Source: Actinomycetes bacterium
GTDB taxonomy: Bacteria > Actinomycetota > Actinomycetes > Actinomycetales > Cellulomonadaceae
NCBI GenBank assembly: GCA_023418375.1
Contig: JAEZZV010000145.1
Coordinates: forward strand, 1-15,717
Direction: 5' to 3'
DNA: 15,717 bases
The notes under the pieces are model-generated. The model searched no databases. It saw only the letters and a program-made list of their open reading frames with translations, and was not told where the DNA came from. This document shows, piece by piece, positions 7,201 to 13,522 of this stretch (positions are counted from its first letter, which is position 1; each line of letters begins with the position of its first letter). Made by a program: the position numbers and the translations under genes.

Positions 7201-8691
7201 TCACGGGACGAGCAGCGCGACCCGGTCGCGGTAGGACGCGAGCACGCCGGCGCCGCTGCCCGCGAAGGTCACGCCGTCCGGGCTGAGAACGCCCAGCGAC
7301 GTCCGCCACCGCTCCACCCCCGTGCCCAGGTCGCGGGCGACGAGCGCCAGCTCCGGCCCCGCGCGTTCCGTCACGACGACCACGTCGCCGTCGGTGAGCG
7401 CGGCCGGGGACACGCCGACGCCGTCGACCGCGTCCTGCCACACCACGTCGCCGCTGCGGACGTCCAGCGCGACGACCGTCCCCGCACCCGCCGTGACCAG
7501 GATCCCGTCGACCTGGACGAGCGGTTCCATGCCTGCCATCGGGTCACCGGACCAGAGGTCGGCGCCCGAGACCGGGTCGACGGCGACGATGTCGCCACTC
7601 CCGCCCGGGACGTCGGGCCTCTGGCCAAGGCGGCGGAGCAGCAGGACCCCGGGCTCCGAGCCGTCGGTCACGTCGGGGAGCCACGGGACGCCCTCGAGCT
7701 CGACGACGTCGCCGTCACCGGCCGGGACGACCCTCGAGACACCGATCCCGAAGGCCCGACGGTCGACGTCCCACTCGACCCGGGCGCCTCCGGGCAAGGT
7801 CGCCCCCAGGGTGTAGAGGACCCCCTCCCGGGCAGCGTCGGGTCGGGGCTCGCCCGTCGCCAGGTCCAGCGGGACCGAGCCGACGGTGCCCACGCGCAGG
7901 ACCTCCCCCTCGACGTGGAACACCCAGCCCGTCCGGTCGATGCTCTCGAGCGGCTCGGGCACGCGCCGTGTCCAGACCTCGCGGGCGGGGGTGCCCGGGG
8001 TCCCGGGCAGTGCCCACCGCGACACCACGACGGCGCCCTGCTGGTCGAGCGAGGCGATGACGACGTCGGGCGCCGCCAGCTCGACGCCCAGGACGTCGGC
8101 CGGCGTGGGAACGGTGGCGACCTCGGCCCCCGTCTCCACGTCCAGCACGGTGACGACCGCCGGCGCACCCACCACGACGCGGCTGCCCTCCACGGTGGCG
8201 AAGAAGCGGTAGCAGGCGACGAGCTCGACCGGGTCCGGGCCGACCGCCCACCGGCCCGGCGCGCTCTGGGGGCCCAGGGTCCGGCACGTCTCGTCGTCGG
8301 CGGACGGGTGCGTCCACACCCGCCCGCCCGTGCGCAGGTCGACGCCCGTCAGGCGCCCGTCGCGGGGTGCGAGGAGCACGACGACGTCGCGGCCGAGCGC
8401 GGCGAGCCGGGCGTCGTCCACGCTCCACGCCTCCTCGAGCGGCCCGTCGAGCGACGGCAGCAGACCCGGGACGTCCGCGAGGGCCTCGCGCCGGTCGCGC
8501 TCGCGACGCCCGTCCTCCGCGGTCATCACGGCCGAGACCACAGCCACGCCGACGAGCACCAGGAGACCGGCGCCGACGAGCCGGCGCCGGCGACGACGCG
8601 CCGGTCGCGGGTCGCCGGCGCCGTGCGCCGGCCTGTCGCCCGCGAGGTCGTCGAGCACCACCTCGACGCTGTCGTCACCGCGCCTGCGCAC
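7201..8691 (-). CDS. Membrane-anchored PQQ-like beta-propeller protein, paralog 1
   Basis: 496 aa from GTG 8691. This start aligns with the N-termini of the two upstream paralogs (MRxxxDDxVxV) and follows a TAnnnT box by 7 nt; the frame stays open to 8823 but that part runs into the preceding gene. Order of parts: acidic cytoplasmic N-terminus (1-18), Arg-rich stretch (29-37), one membrane segment (about 38-56), a conserved RRExxxREALAxxPG-like linker (62-76), then a propeller with PQQ-like repeats such as LDVETGAEVA (183-192), VDPVSGADLW (371-380) and LDVRSGDVVW (409-418). It has only two cysteines, Cys136 and Cys160, and the shared motif GVPWLPDVTDGSE (334-346). The positive-inside pattern puts the propeller outside the membrane. 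There is no quinoprotein-dehydrogenase active site to suggest an enzyme, so the function is unknown. It converges on the alpha-glucosidase with a 12-bp gap. Confidence 0.82.
   Translation of the reverse strand: MRRRGDDSVEVVLDDLAGDRPAHGAGDPRPARRRRRRLVGAGLLVLVGVAVVSAVMTAEDGRRERDRREALADVPGLLPSLDGPLEEAWSVDDARLAALGRDVVVLLAPRDGRLTGVDLRTGGRVWTHPSADDETCRTLGPQSAPGRWAVGPDPVELVACYRFFATVEGSRVVVGAPAVVTVLDVETGAEVATVPTPADVLGVELAAPDVVIASLDQQGAVVVSRWALPGTPGTPAREVWTRRVPEPLESIDRTGWVFHVEGEVLRVGTVGSVPLDLATGEPRPDAAREGVLYTLGATLPGGARVEWDVDRRAFGIGVSRVVPAGDGDVVELEGVPWLPDVTDGSEPGVLLLRRLGQRPDVPGGSGDIVAVDPVSGADLWSGDPMAGMEPLVQVDGILVTAGAGTVVALDVRSGDVVWQDAVDGVGVSPAALTDGDVVVVTERAGPELALVARDLGTGVERWRTSLGVLSPDGVTFAGSGAGVLASYRDRVALLVP
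8582..8623 (-). repeat. 13-bp perfect inverted repeat inside the 5' part of paralog 1
   Basis: Arms 8582-8594 and 8611-8623 with a 16-nt loop, entirely G/C except one pair. It lies over codons about 23-37 of the gene, in the Arg-rich stretch. It could form a stable mRNA hairpin about 70 nt from the start codon, or simply reflect CGG/CGC/GGC codon choice. Confidence 0.5.
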
Positions 8692-8721
8692 GCGGACGAC
8701 GCTACGCCGACGGGCCGCCCG
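8692..8721 (-). promoter_or_regulatory. Candidate leaderless promoter of paralog 1
   Basis: TAGCGT (8704-8699 on the minus strand, form TAnnnT) lies 7 nt before GTG 8691, and there is no Shine-Dalgarno sequence. An 11-bp odd palindrome CGGGCGGCCCG (8711-8721) sits just upstream, between the previous stop codon and the box. No convincing -35 box is seen. Confidence 0.4.
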
Positions 8722-8723
8722 GG

Positions 8724-10154
8724 TCAGCGCAGTGCGACCAAGGCCGACTCGGTGAGGACGAGCACCGTCCGCCCGTCGACCGCGCCCATCGACACGACCT
8801 CGCCGGGCAGCGGCACGTCCCACGCCTCCTCACCCGTCCGGAGCCGGCGCGCCGTCAGGGCCACGCCCCCCTCCCCGGCGTCGGTCGGCACGAGGACCAG
8901 GCGGCCGTCCGTGAGGACGTCCCACGTGGCCGCGCCACGGGCGGCCCCGTGGTCCCACAGCCGCAGCCCGGTCCGGACGTCGAGCGCGACCACCGACGAC
9001 GGCGACACGGCGATCACCACTCCGCCGACCTGCACCGACGCCTCGAGCCACGGCACGTTACCCAGGTCCCAGCGCACCTGCCCGGAGCCCGCGTCGAGGC
9101 CGAGCAGGTGCGTATCGGTGGTCCGCCGCACCACGACGACGTCCTGCTCGGACCCATCGCGCACCGGCGCGAGCCACGGCACTCCCGGCGCCTCGAAGCG
9201 CGCACCGCCGTCGCGGTCGACGATGACGACGTCCTTGGGGCGCCCGACGTGGTCGAAGCCCCACCGGGCCTCGCGCCCGCCCGGCAGGTCGAGCGTCCCC
9301 CGGTCCGGCGGCCCCACCGTCCTGTCCGCCTGCCGGCGCCCCGTGACGACGTCGAAGGCCAGCCGCGCGTCACCCGCCTCGAAGGTCACGGTCCCGTCGC
9401 GCACGTCGTGGGTCCAGCCGGGCGCCGCCCGCAGTGACGCCGGCTGGTGCGGTGCCCCGGTGAAGGCCCATGCGTCCTCGCCGGTCACGGGGTCCCACGC
9501 CCGGACGTCCACGGCGGCGTCGCCCGTCGCCGTGGTCAGCAGGACGAGCCCGTCCACCAGCTCGACGACGACCGCGTCCCCGGCCTCCTGGACACGGACC
9601 TCGGCACCCGTGGCGGCGTCGAGGACCGTCACGCGCGTCGCCGCGGGCGTCTCCATGGTCGCGCGGGGCAGGCAGACGACCACGGAGGCGACCGGAAGCT
9701 CGGGGCCGACCCGGTCGACGAGCGGCGCGCACGCCTCGCCCGCCATGGCGCGGTGCCAGACCTGGCGGCCGGAGTCCAGATCGACCGCGGTCAACCCGCC
9801 GCCCGCACCCACGGTGTGCTCGAGCAGGACCGACGTCGCGGTGCGCGCCACGGGGGTGCCGGCGGCGGTGCGCCACACCACGGCGAGCGGCTCCGCGACC
9901 GGCTCGAGGTACCCGGGGAGCCCGGCGAGGGCGGCGAGCCGGTCCTCGTCGCGGCGGTCCTCCGCCTGGTTCATCCCCCAGCCCACGAGCGCCACGACGG
10001 CCAGCGCGGCCACGGACGACACCATCCGCGGGGGGACAGGACCATGGACGCGGGACGCCGGACGGACGCGCCGGGTCCGCGCGAGCGGGAGGACGTCCAG
10101 GTCCTCGTCCATCTCGACGTCGATGAGATACGGGTCCTCCGCACCGGACCGCAT
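8724..10154 (-). CDS. Membrane-anchored PQQ-like beta-propeller protein, paralog 2
   Basis: 476 aa from ATG 10154; no ribosome site, but a TAnnnT box ends 5 nt before the start. It has the same plan as its neighbours. An acidic N-terminus (6-20) is followed by a basic patch (26-43), one membrane segment (about 44-61) and the linker EDRRDEDRLAALAGLPGYL (65-83). The propeller carries repeats such as LDAATGAEV (178-186), LDAGSGQVRW (353-362) and LDVRTGLRLW (391-400). The only cysteines are Cys142 and Cys161, and the shared motif is GVPWLAPVRDGSE (324-336). It is predicted N-in, with the propeller outside. Closest relatives in view are the genes on either side, so the cluster arose by tandem duplication. 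No catalytic motif is recognised. A scaffold, sensor or binding role would all fit, and I do not choose among them. Confidence 0.83.
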   Translation of the reverse strand: MRSGAEDPYLIDVEMDEDLDVLPLARTRRVRPASRVHGPVPPRMVSSVAALAVVALVGWGMNQAEDRRDEDRLAALAGLPGYLEPVAEPLAVVWRTAAGTPVARTATSVLLEHTVGAGGGLTAVDLDSGRQVWHRAMAGEACAPLVDRVGPELPVASVVVCLPRATMETPAATRVTVLDAATGAEVRVQEAGDAVVVELVDGLVLLTTATGDAAVDVRAWDPVTGEDAWAFTGAPHQPASLRAAPGWTHDVRDGTVTFEAGDARLAFDVVTGRRQADRTVGPPDRGTLDLPGGREARWGFDHVGRPKDVVIVDRDGGARFEAPGVPWLAPVRDGSEQDVVVVRRTTDTHLLGLDAGSGQVRWDLGNVPWLEASVQVGGVVIAVSPSSVVALDVRTGLRLWDHGAARGAATWDVLTDGRLVLVPTDAGEGGVALTARRLRTGEEAWDVPLPGEVVSMGAVDGRTVLVLTESALVALR

Positions 10155-10159
10155 ACGGC

Positions 10160-10165
10160 AATGTA
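10160..10165 (-). promoter_or_regulatory. Candidate -10 box for a leaderless paralog 2 transcript
   Basis: TACATT on the minus strand fits TAnnnT and ends 5 nt before ATG 10154, so transcription would begin at or next to the start codon. No Shine-Dalgarno sequence precedes the ATG. The -35 position falls inside the adjacent palindrome and does not match a consensus. Confidence 0.45.
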
Positions 10166-10168
10166 GAT

Positions 10169-10192
10169 CCGTCGCGCCCGCGGGCGCGACGG
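10169..10192. repeat. 24-bp perfect palindrome between paralogs 3 and 2
   Basis: Twelve bases on each side of the 10180/10181 centre pair perfectly. In RNA this gives about a 10-bp stem with a 4-nt loop. It lies 38 nt after the paralog 3 stop and 3 nt upstream of the candidate -10 box of paralog 2. It could be a terminator for paralog 3 (without a U-run), a dimeric regulator site over the paralog 2 promoter, or both. Confidence 0.6.
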
Positions 10193-10230
10193 GGCGTCTC
10201 AGCGTCCGGCCGTCGGTGCTGCCCAGCGCG

Positions 10231-11793
10231 TCAGCTGTACATCAGGAGCGTCGACTCCGTCCCGACGAGGACTCCACCCGCCATGGGGACGAAGAGCTGG
10301 AGGCCGTGCACCGTCGGGCCGCGCCACACCTCGGCGCCGGTGCGGACGTCGAGGGCCGTCAACGACGTCGTCCCCCGGTCGGTGATGGGGACGAGGATCC
10401 GCGTGCCGTCCGTGACCGGCGCCACGGCGACGTCGGCAGCCGCCGGTCGCTCCCAGACCTCCTCGCCCGTGCGCAGGTCGACGGCGCTCAGGTAACCCGA
10501 GCCTGTGACGACCAGGCCGTCGACCTGCAGCACGGGGGACGACCAGGGCGCCCGCGACGTCCACAGCTCCTCCCCGGTCTCGACGTCGAGCGCGACGAGC
10601 GACGACGCACCACGGGCCCACAGGGAGACGACCACCCGGTCAGCCATCGACCCGTCGCTGAACGGGGGCATCCAGAGCTCGCCCTCGACGCTGAACCGTT
10701 CCTCGCCGCCCGGCCCCGTCACGGTGACCGTCGGCACGGCGTCGGCGACCTCGCCACCCAGGACGAGCGTCCCGGGGTAGCTCATCTCGACAGCCGTCCC
10801 GTCGTCCAGCACCACCCGGCCGACGTTCAGCACCGGTGCCTCCTGGGGCACGTGCGCCGGCTCCCCCGTGTCGACCGAGCGCACGTCCAGCAGGGTCCCC
10901 TCGGGTGAGACGAGGTAGAGCAGCCCGTCGAAGAGCTGGGGCCACGGGACCATGGACGCGCCCTCGGGATCGAGAGCAGGGACGTCGGCGTCGGCCTCCC
11001 ACCGGACGTCGCCGCCCAGCAGGGGCACGCGGACCAGGTCGATCGTGCCGTCCGCGACGACAGAGGCCACCACCGCGTCGCCGCCGACGCGGTCGAAGGA
11101 GAGCAGGTCTCCCTCGACGCGGACCTCGGCGACGTCACCCCCGGTCGCGATGTCGATGAGCCGGACGGTCGAGGCGACCCCAGGTGCGGGGACCTGACCG
11201 CCGAAGCCGGCGTCGGTGCACGCGAGCAGCGTGGCCGGTGGGAGGGGCGTGCCCGTCGAGCCGACAAGGGTCTGGAAGGTGCCCACGTCAGCGGTGTCCT
11301 CGGGCCAGGCGGGGTTCCACGCGGTGCACCAGCCATCGCTGACGTCGGGGCGCTCCCAGAGGACCTCGCCGGTCACCAGGTCGATCCCCCGCCACGGGTT
11401 CCGGGAGCCGAGCGCCGGATCCCACGCCTCCACGACGAGCACGTCGCCCGAGACGGCCACGGGGTAGCCGCCGTACTCCAGCCGCCACTCCTCCGTCACG
11501 GGGCTCCCCAGATCGACCAGCGGCAGGCCGCGCGCGGCGAGCGCGTCCCGCCGGGCGTCAGCGCGGTGGTCGTCCAGGATCCCCAGCACCACCCCGGCCC
11601 CGGCGAGCGCTAGCACGACGGCGGCGCTCACCGCGATGCGCCCCCGGCCGCGAGGCCGCGGTTCCGGCCCGGCACCGGGCGTAGGCTCGGCGTCGAGCGG
11701 CCCGCCCGGTCCGTCGCCCACGACGCCGAGCGCCTCCGGGGTGTCGACCTCGATCAGGTCGACCGACACCGTGTCGTCGTCACTGCCGCGCAC
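10231..11793 (-). CDS. Membrane-anchored PQQ-like beta-propeller protein, paralog 3
   Basis: 520 aa from GTG 11793. The frame is open much further upstream (to 12243), but that part is an out-of-frame reading of a decayed paralog; the GTG follows a TAnnnT box by exactly 6 nt and gives MRGSDDDTVSVDL, matching paralog 1. The N-terminus is acidic with a long Gly/Pro linker (28-50), then a membrane segment (about 53-72) and the linker DDHRADARRDALAARGLP (74-91). Propeller repeats include VALDVETGEELW (400-411), AVDLRTGEEVW (437-447) and ALDVRTGAEVW (480-490). The two cysteines are Cys156 and Cys192, and the family motif is GELWMPPFSDGS (371-382). It is the longest and most divergent of the three, with extra loops near the cysteines. 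Function is unknown. Confidence 0.83.
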   Translation of the reverse strand: MRGSDDDTVSVDLIEVDTPEALGVVGDGPGGPLDAEPTPGAGPEPRPRGRGRIAVSAAVVLALAGAGVVLGILDDHRADARRDALAARGLPLVDLGSPVTEEWRLEYGGYPVAVSGDVLVVEAWDPALGSRNPWRGIDLVTGEVLWERPDVSDGWCTAWNPAWPEDTADVGTFQTLVGSTGTPLPPATLLACTDAGFGGQVPAPGVASTVRLIDIATGGDVAEVRVEGDLLSFDRVGGDAVVASVVADGTIDLVRVPLLGGDVRWEADADVPALDPEGASMVPWPQLFDGLLYLVSPEGTLLDVRSVDTGEPAHVPQEAPVLNVGRVVLDDGTAVEMSYPGTLVLGGEVADAVPTVTVTGPGGEERFSVEGELWMPPFSDGSMADRVVVSLWARGASSLVALDVETGEELWTSRAPWSSPVLQVDGLVVTGSGYLSAVDLRTGEEVWERPAAADVAVAPVTDGTRILVPITDRGTTSLTALDVRTGAEVWRGPTVHGLQLFVPMAGGVLVGTESTLLMYS

Positions 11794-11799
11794 CTGCCG

Positions 11800-11805
11800 A
11801 CAGTA
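11800..11805 (-). promoter_or_regulatory. Candidate -10 box for a leaderless paralog 3 transcript
   Basis: TACTGT on the minus strand is separated from GTG 11793 by exactly 6 nt (CGGCAG), the ideal distance for transcription starting on the start codon. No Shine-Dalgarno sequence is present and no -35 box is recognised. Confidence 0.5.
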
Positions 11806-11814
11806 TCCGCCGCA

Positions 11815-11833
11815 GACCGCCGATGTGGCGGTC
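11815..11833 (-). terminator. Hairpin at the end of the decayed fourth paralog
   Basis: GACCGCC and GGCGGTC form a 7-bp stem with a 5-nt loop. It overlaps the stop codon of the remnant (11832-11834) and lies 9 nt upstream of the paralog 3 -10 box. It may be the old terminator of the fourth copy or a control site for paralog 3. Confidence 0.4.
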
Positions 11834-12248
11834 AGCGGTAGGCGATCAGCGCGTCCAGGGTGCCCACGACCACCCCGCCCGGGACCGCCTCGAGGCTGCG
11901 CACCGCCGGGGCGGGGATCGACCAGACCTCCGCACCGGTCCGCAGGTCCAGTGCCACGAGCGCCCCGCGGCCGTCGCCCGCGCCCCCGCCCGCCACGAGG
12001 ATCCGCGCCCCGTCGGTCGCCGGACGCCCGGGCGCGCCGACGAACCCCTCGTGCGGGCGACAGCGACGTCGAGGGCGGGGACGGCAGCCTGGCCGACCGT
12101 TCGAGAACGATGTGCGCACCGTCCACGCAGTCCGCCCGGCGAGATCGGTGCGGGTCACCCGCAGCGTGCCGTCCATCCCGACCGCGATGGCGACGACCGA
12201 CTCCTCGACCGCGCCGGACCGGACGGCGGGCCGCCCGGCGCAACGGTC
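11832..12248 (-). pseudogene. Truncated, frameshifted fourth PQQ-like paralog
   Basis: The minus strand directly after the dusB stop reads, in the same frame as dusB, a propeller-like segment (VEESVVAIAVGMDGTLRVTR, then TDLAGRTAWTV). Around 12057-12100 that frame becomes Arg/Pro-rich with poor wobble bases, while a neighbouring frame reads GQAAVPALDVAVA, which matches paralog 3 RPAAADVAVA. The first frame then resumes as PATDGARILVAGG, ALVALDLRTGAEVW and GGVVVGTLDALIAYR, matching the C-terminus of paralog 3 (VTDGTRILVPI, ALDVRTGAEVW, GGVLVGTESTLLMYS). It therefore looks like the C-terminal third of a fourth copy. It lacks the membrane segment, the cysteines and the family motif, and carries two frame changes in the middle. 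ATG 12176 and the read-through frame are unlikely to be used. It is most likely a remnant from deletion next to dusB. Confidence 0.7.
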
Positions 12249-13469
12249 TCAGCCGCCGGAGACGCTGAGCTCGGCCTCGGCGAGCGCGGCGCGGAAGCCG
12301 TCGTCGAGCTCGCGCGAGTCGAGCCAGCCGTCCGGGACGACGGGCCGCCGCGGTGAGCCGGCGCGCCCACGCTGGCCCTCCGCCGCCTCGCCCGGGTACG
12401 GCTGGTCGAGGTCCAGCCGCCCGAGCAGCGCGTCGAGGTGCCCCAGGTCCTCGACCAGGCCGAGCTCCCGCCGAAGCTCACCCCCGACGACGTACCCCTT
12501 GAGGTACCAGGCCATGTGCTTGCGCATCTCGCGCAGCGCCTTGAGCTCGTCGTCGAACTCCTCGACCATGAGCTCGGCGTGGCGCCGGATCGCTGCGGCG
12601 ACCTCGCGCAGCCCGGGCCGCACCCGCGCGTCGGACCCGTGGAACGCGGCGGCGAGGTCGGCGAACAGCCAGGGCCGCCCCTGGCAGCCCCGCCCTACGA
12701 CGACGCCGTCGCACCCGGTCTCGCGCACCATCGCCAGCGCGTCCTCCGCGGACCAGATGTCACCGTTGCCGAGCACGGGGATCGACGTGACGGCCTCCTT
12801 GAGGCGTGCGATGGCGGGCCAGTCCGCCGTCCCGGAGTAGTGGTCGGCGGCCGTGCGCGCGTGCAGCGCCACGGCCGCGACGCCGGCGTCCTCGGCGACA
12901 CGGCCCGCCTCGAGGTAGGTGAGGTGGTCGTCGTCGACGCCCTTGCGCATCTTGATGGTGACCGGCACGCCGTACGGCTCGGCCGCCGCGACGGCCGCCC
13001 GGACGATGGCGGCGAACAGGTCCCGCTTCCACGGGAGCACGGCGCCCCCGCCCCGGCGTGTCACCTTGGGCACCGGGCAGCCGAAGTTCAGGTCCACGTG
13101 ATCGGCGCGGTCCTCGCCGGCGAGCATCCGCACGGCTGCCCCCACGGTCGCGGGATCGACCCCGTAGACCTGCACCGAGCGGGGGCGCTCGTCCGGGTCG
13201 TGCCGGATGATGCGCAACGACTCCGGGGTGCGCTCGACGAGCGCACGCGAGGTCACCATCTCCGCGACGTACAGGCCCGCCCCGTGCTCGCGACACAGGC
13301 GCCGGAACGCGCGGTTCGTGACCCCGGCCATGGGGGCCAGCACCACCGGCGTGTCCACCGTGATCGGCCCGACGCGCAGCGGCGGCAGCACGGGGCCGGA
13401 CGCGGGCGGCGACGCCGACGAGTGCGCCGCGGACGGGGCCGGCGGCTGCACGGCGGAAGGGAGGCTCAC
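12249..13469 (-). CDS. dusB: tRNA-dihydrouridine synthase (DusB family)
   Basis: 406 aa flavoprotein that reduces uridine to dihydrouridine in the tRNA D-arm, using FMN and NADPH. The TIM barrel starts with the family hallmark APMAGVTNRAFRRLCREHGA (45-64) and MVTSRAL (71-77). The catalytic cysteine is Cys131 in DLNFGCPVPKV. FMN-binding residues are expected at Lys173 (TIKMRKG), His203 (LHARTAADHYSG), Asn235-Gly236-Asp237 (VLGNGDIWS) and Gly259-Arg260-Gly261. A C-terminal helical domain follows from about 285. The N-terminal about 30 residues are a Pro/Ala/Ser-rich extension. The start is GTG 13469; it has no Shine-Dalgarno sequence, but CAGAAT ends 6 nt upstream, so the transcript may be leaderless. 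The gene diverges from the YibE/F gene and is followed at once by the decayed propeller gene. Confidence 0.94.
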   Translation of the reverse strand: MSLPSAVQPPAPSAAHSSASPPASGPVLPPLRVGPITVDTPVVLAPMAGVTNRAFRRLCREHGAGLYVAEMVTSRALVERTPESLRIIRHDPDERPRSVQVYGVDPATVGAAVRMLAGEDRADHVDLNFGCPVPKVTRRGGGAVLPWKRDLFAAIVRAAVAAAEPYGVPVTIKMRKGVDDDHLTYLEAGRVAEDAGVAAVALHARTAADHYSGTADWPAIARLKEAVTSIPVLGNGDIWSAEDALAMVRETGCDGVVVGRGCQGRPWLFADLAAAFHGSDARVRPGLREVAAAIRRHAELMVEEFDDELKALREMRKHMAWYLKGYVVGGELRRELGLVEDLGHLDALLGRLDLDQPYPGEAAEGQRGRAGSPRRPVVPDGWLDSRELDDGFRAALAEAELSVSGG

Positions 13470-13475
13470 CGGAGG

Positions 13476-13481
13476 ATTCTG
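13476..13481 (-). promoter_or_regulatory. Candidate -10 box for a leaderless dusB transcript
   Basis: CAGAAT on the minus strand lies exactly 6 nt before GTG 13469. It matches four of six positions of TATAAT. No ribosome site is present between it and the start codon. Confidence 0.4.
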
Positions 13482-13510
13482 CCATCGTGCGCCGGGGGTG
13501 CTCGACGCGG

Positions 13511-13516
13511 CAGGAT
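13511..13516 (+). promoter_or_regulatory. Candidate -10 box or ribosome site before the YibE/F gene
   Basis: CAGGAT lies 6 nt before GTG 13523. It can be read as a -10 box for a leaderless transcript, mirroring CAGAAT on the other strand, or its AGGA can serve as a Shine-Dalgarno sequence 7 nt from the start. Either reading supports GTG 13523 over ATG 13538. Confidence 0.4.
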
Positions 13517-13522
13517 CTCCCC

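Noticed and set aside
8578..8640. Possible recombination or attachment site because of dense GC-rich inverted repeats
   Set aside because: No integrase, tRNA gene or mobile element is nearby, and the repeats lie in Arg/Gly codons.
7915..10908. 997-codon open frame on the plus strand across the propeller genes
   Set aside because: Antisense to three genes with clear homology to each other; composition is Arg/His/Asp-rich with switches in character and no recognisable domain. High GC leaves few stop codons.
7201..11793. Assignment of the propeller proteins as quinoprotein dehydrogenases or BamB
   Set aside because: They lack dehydrogenase active-site signatures and a lipoprotein signal, and have a single N-terminal membrane segment; the repeat fold alone does not support either name.
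10231..12243. 670-codon version of paralog 3 starting at 12243
   Set aside because: The extra 150 residues are the decayed fourth paralog in the wrong frame, Arg-rich, and would bury the conserved MRxxxDD start and the membrane segment.
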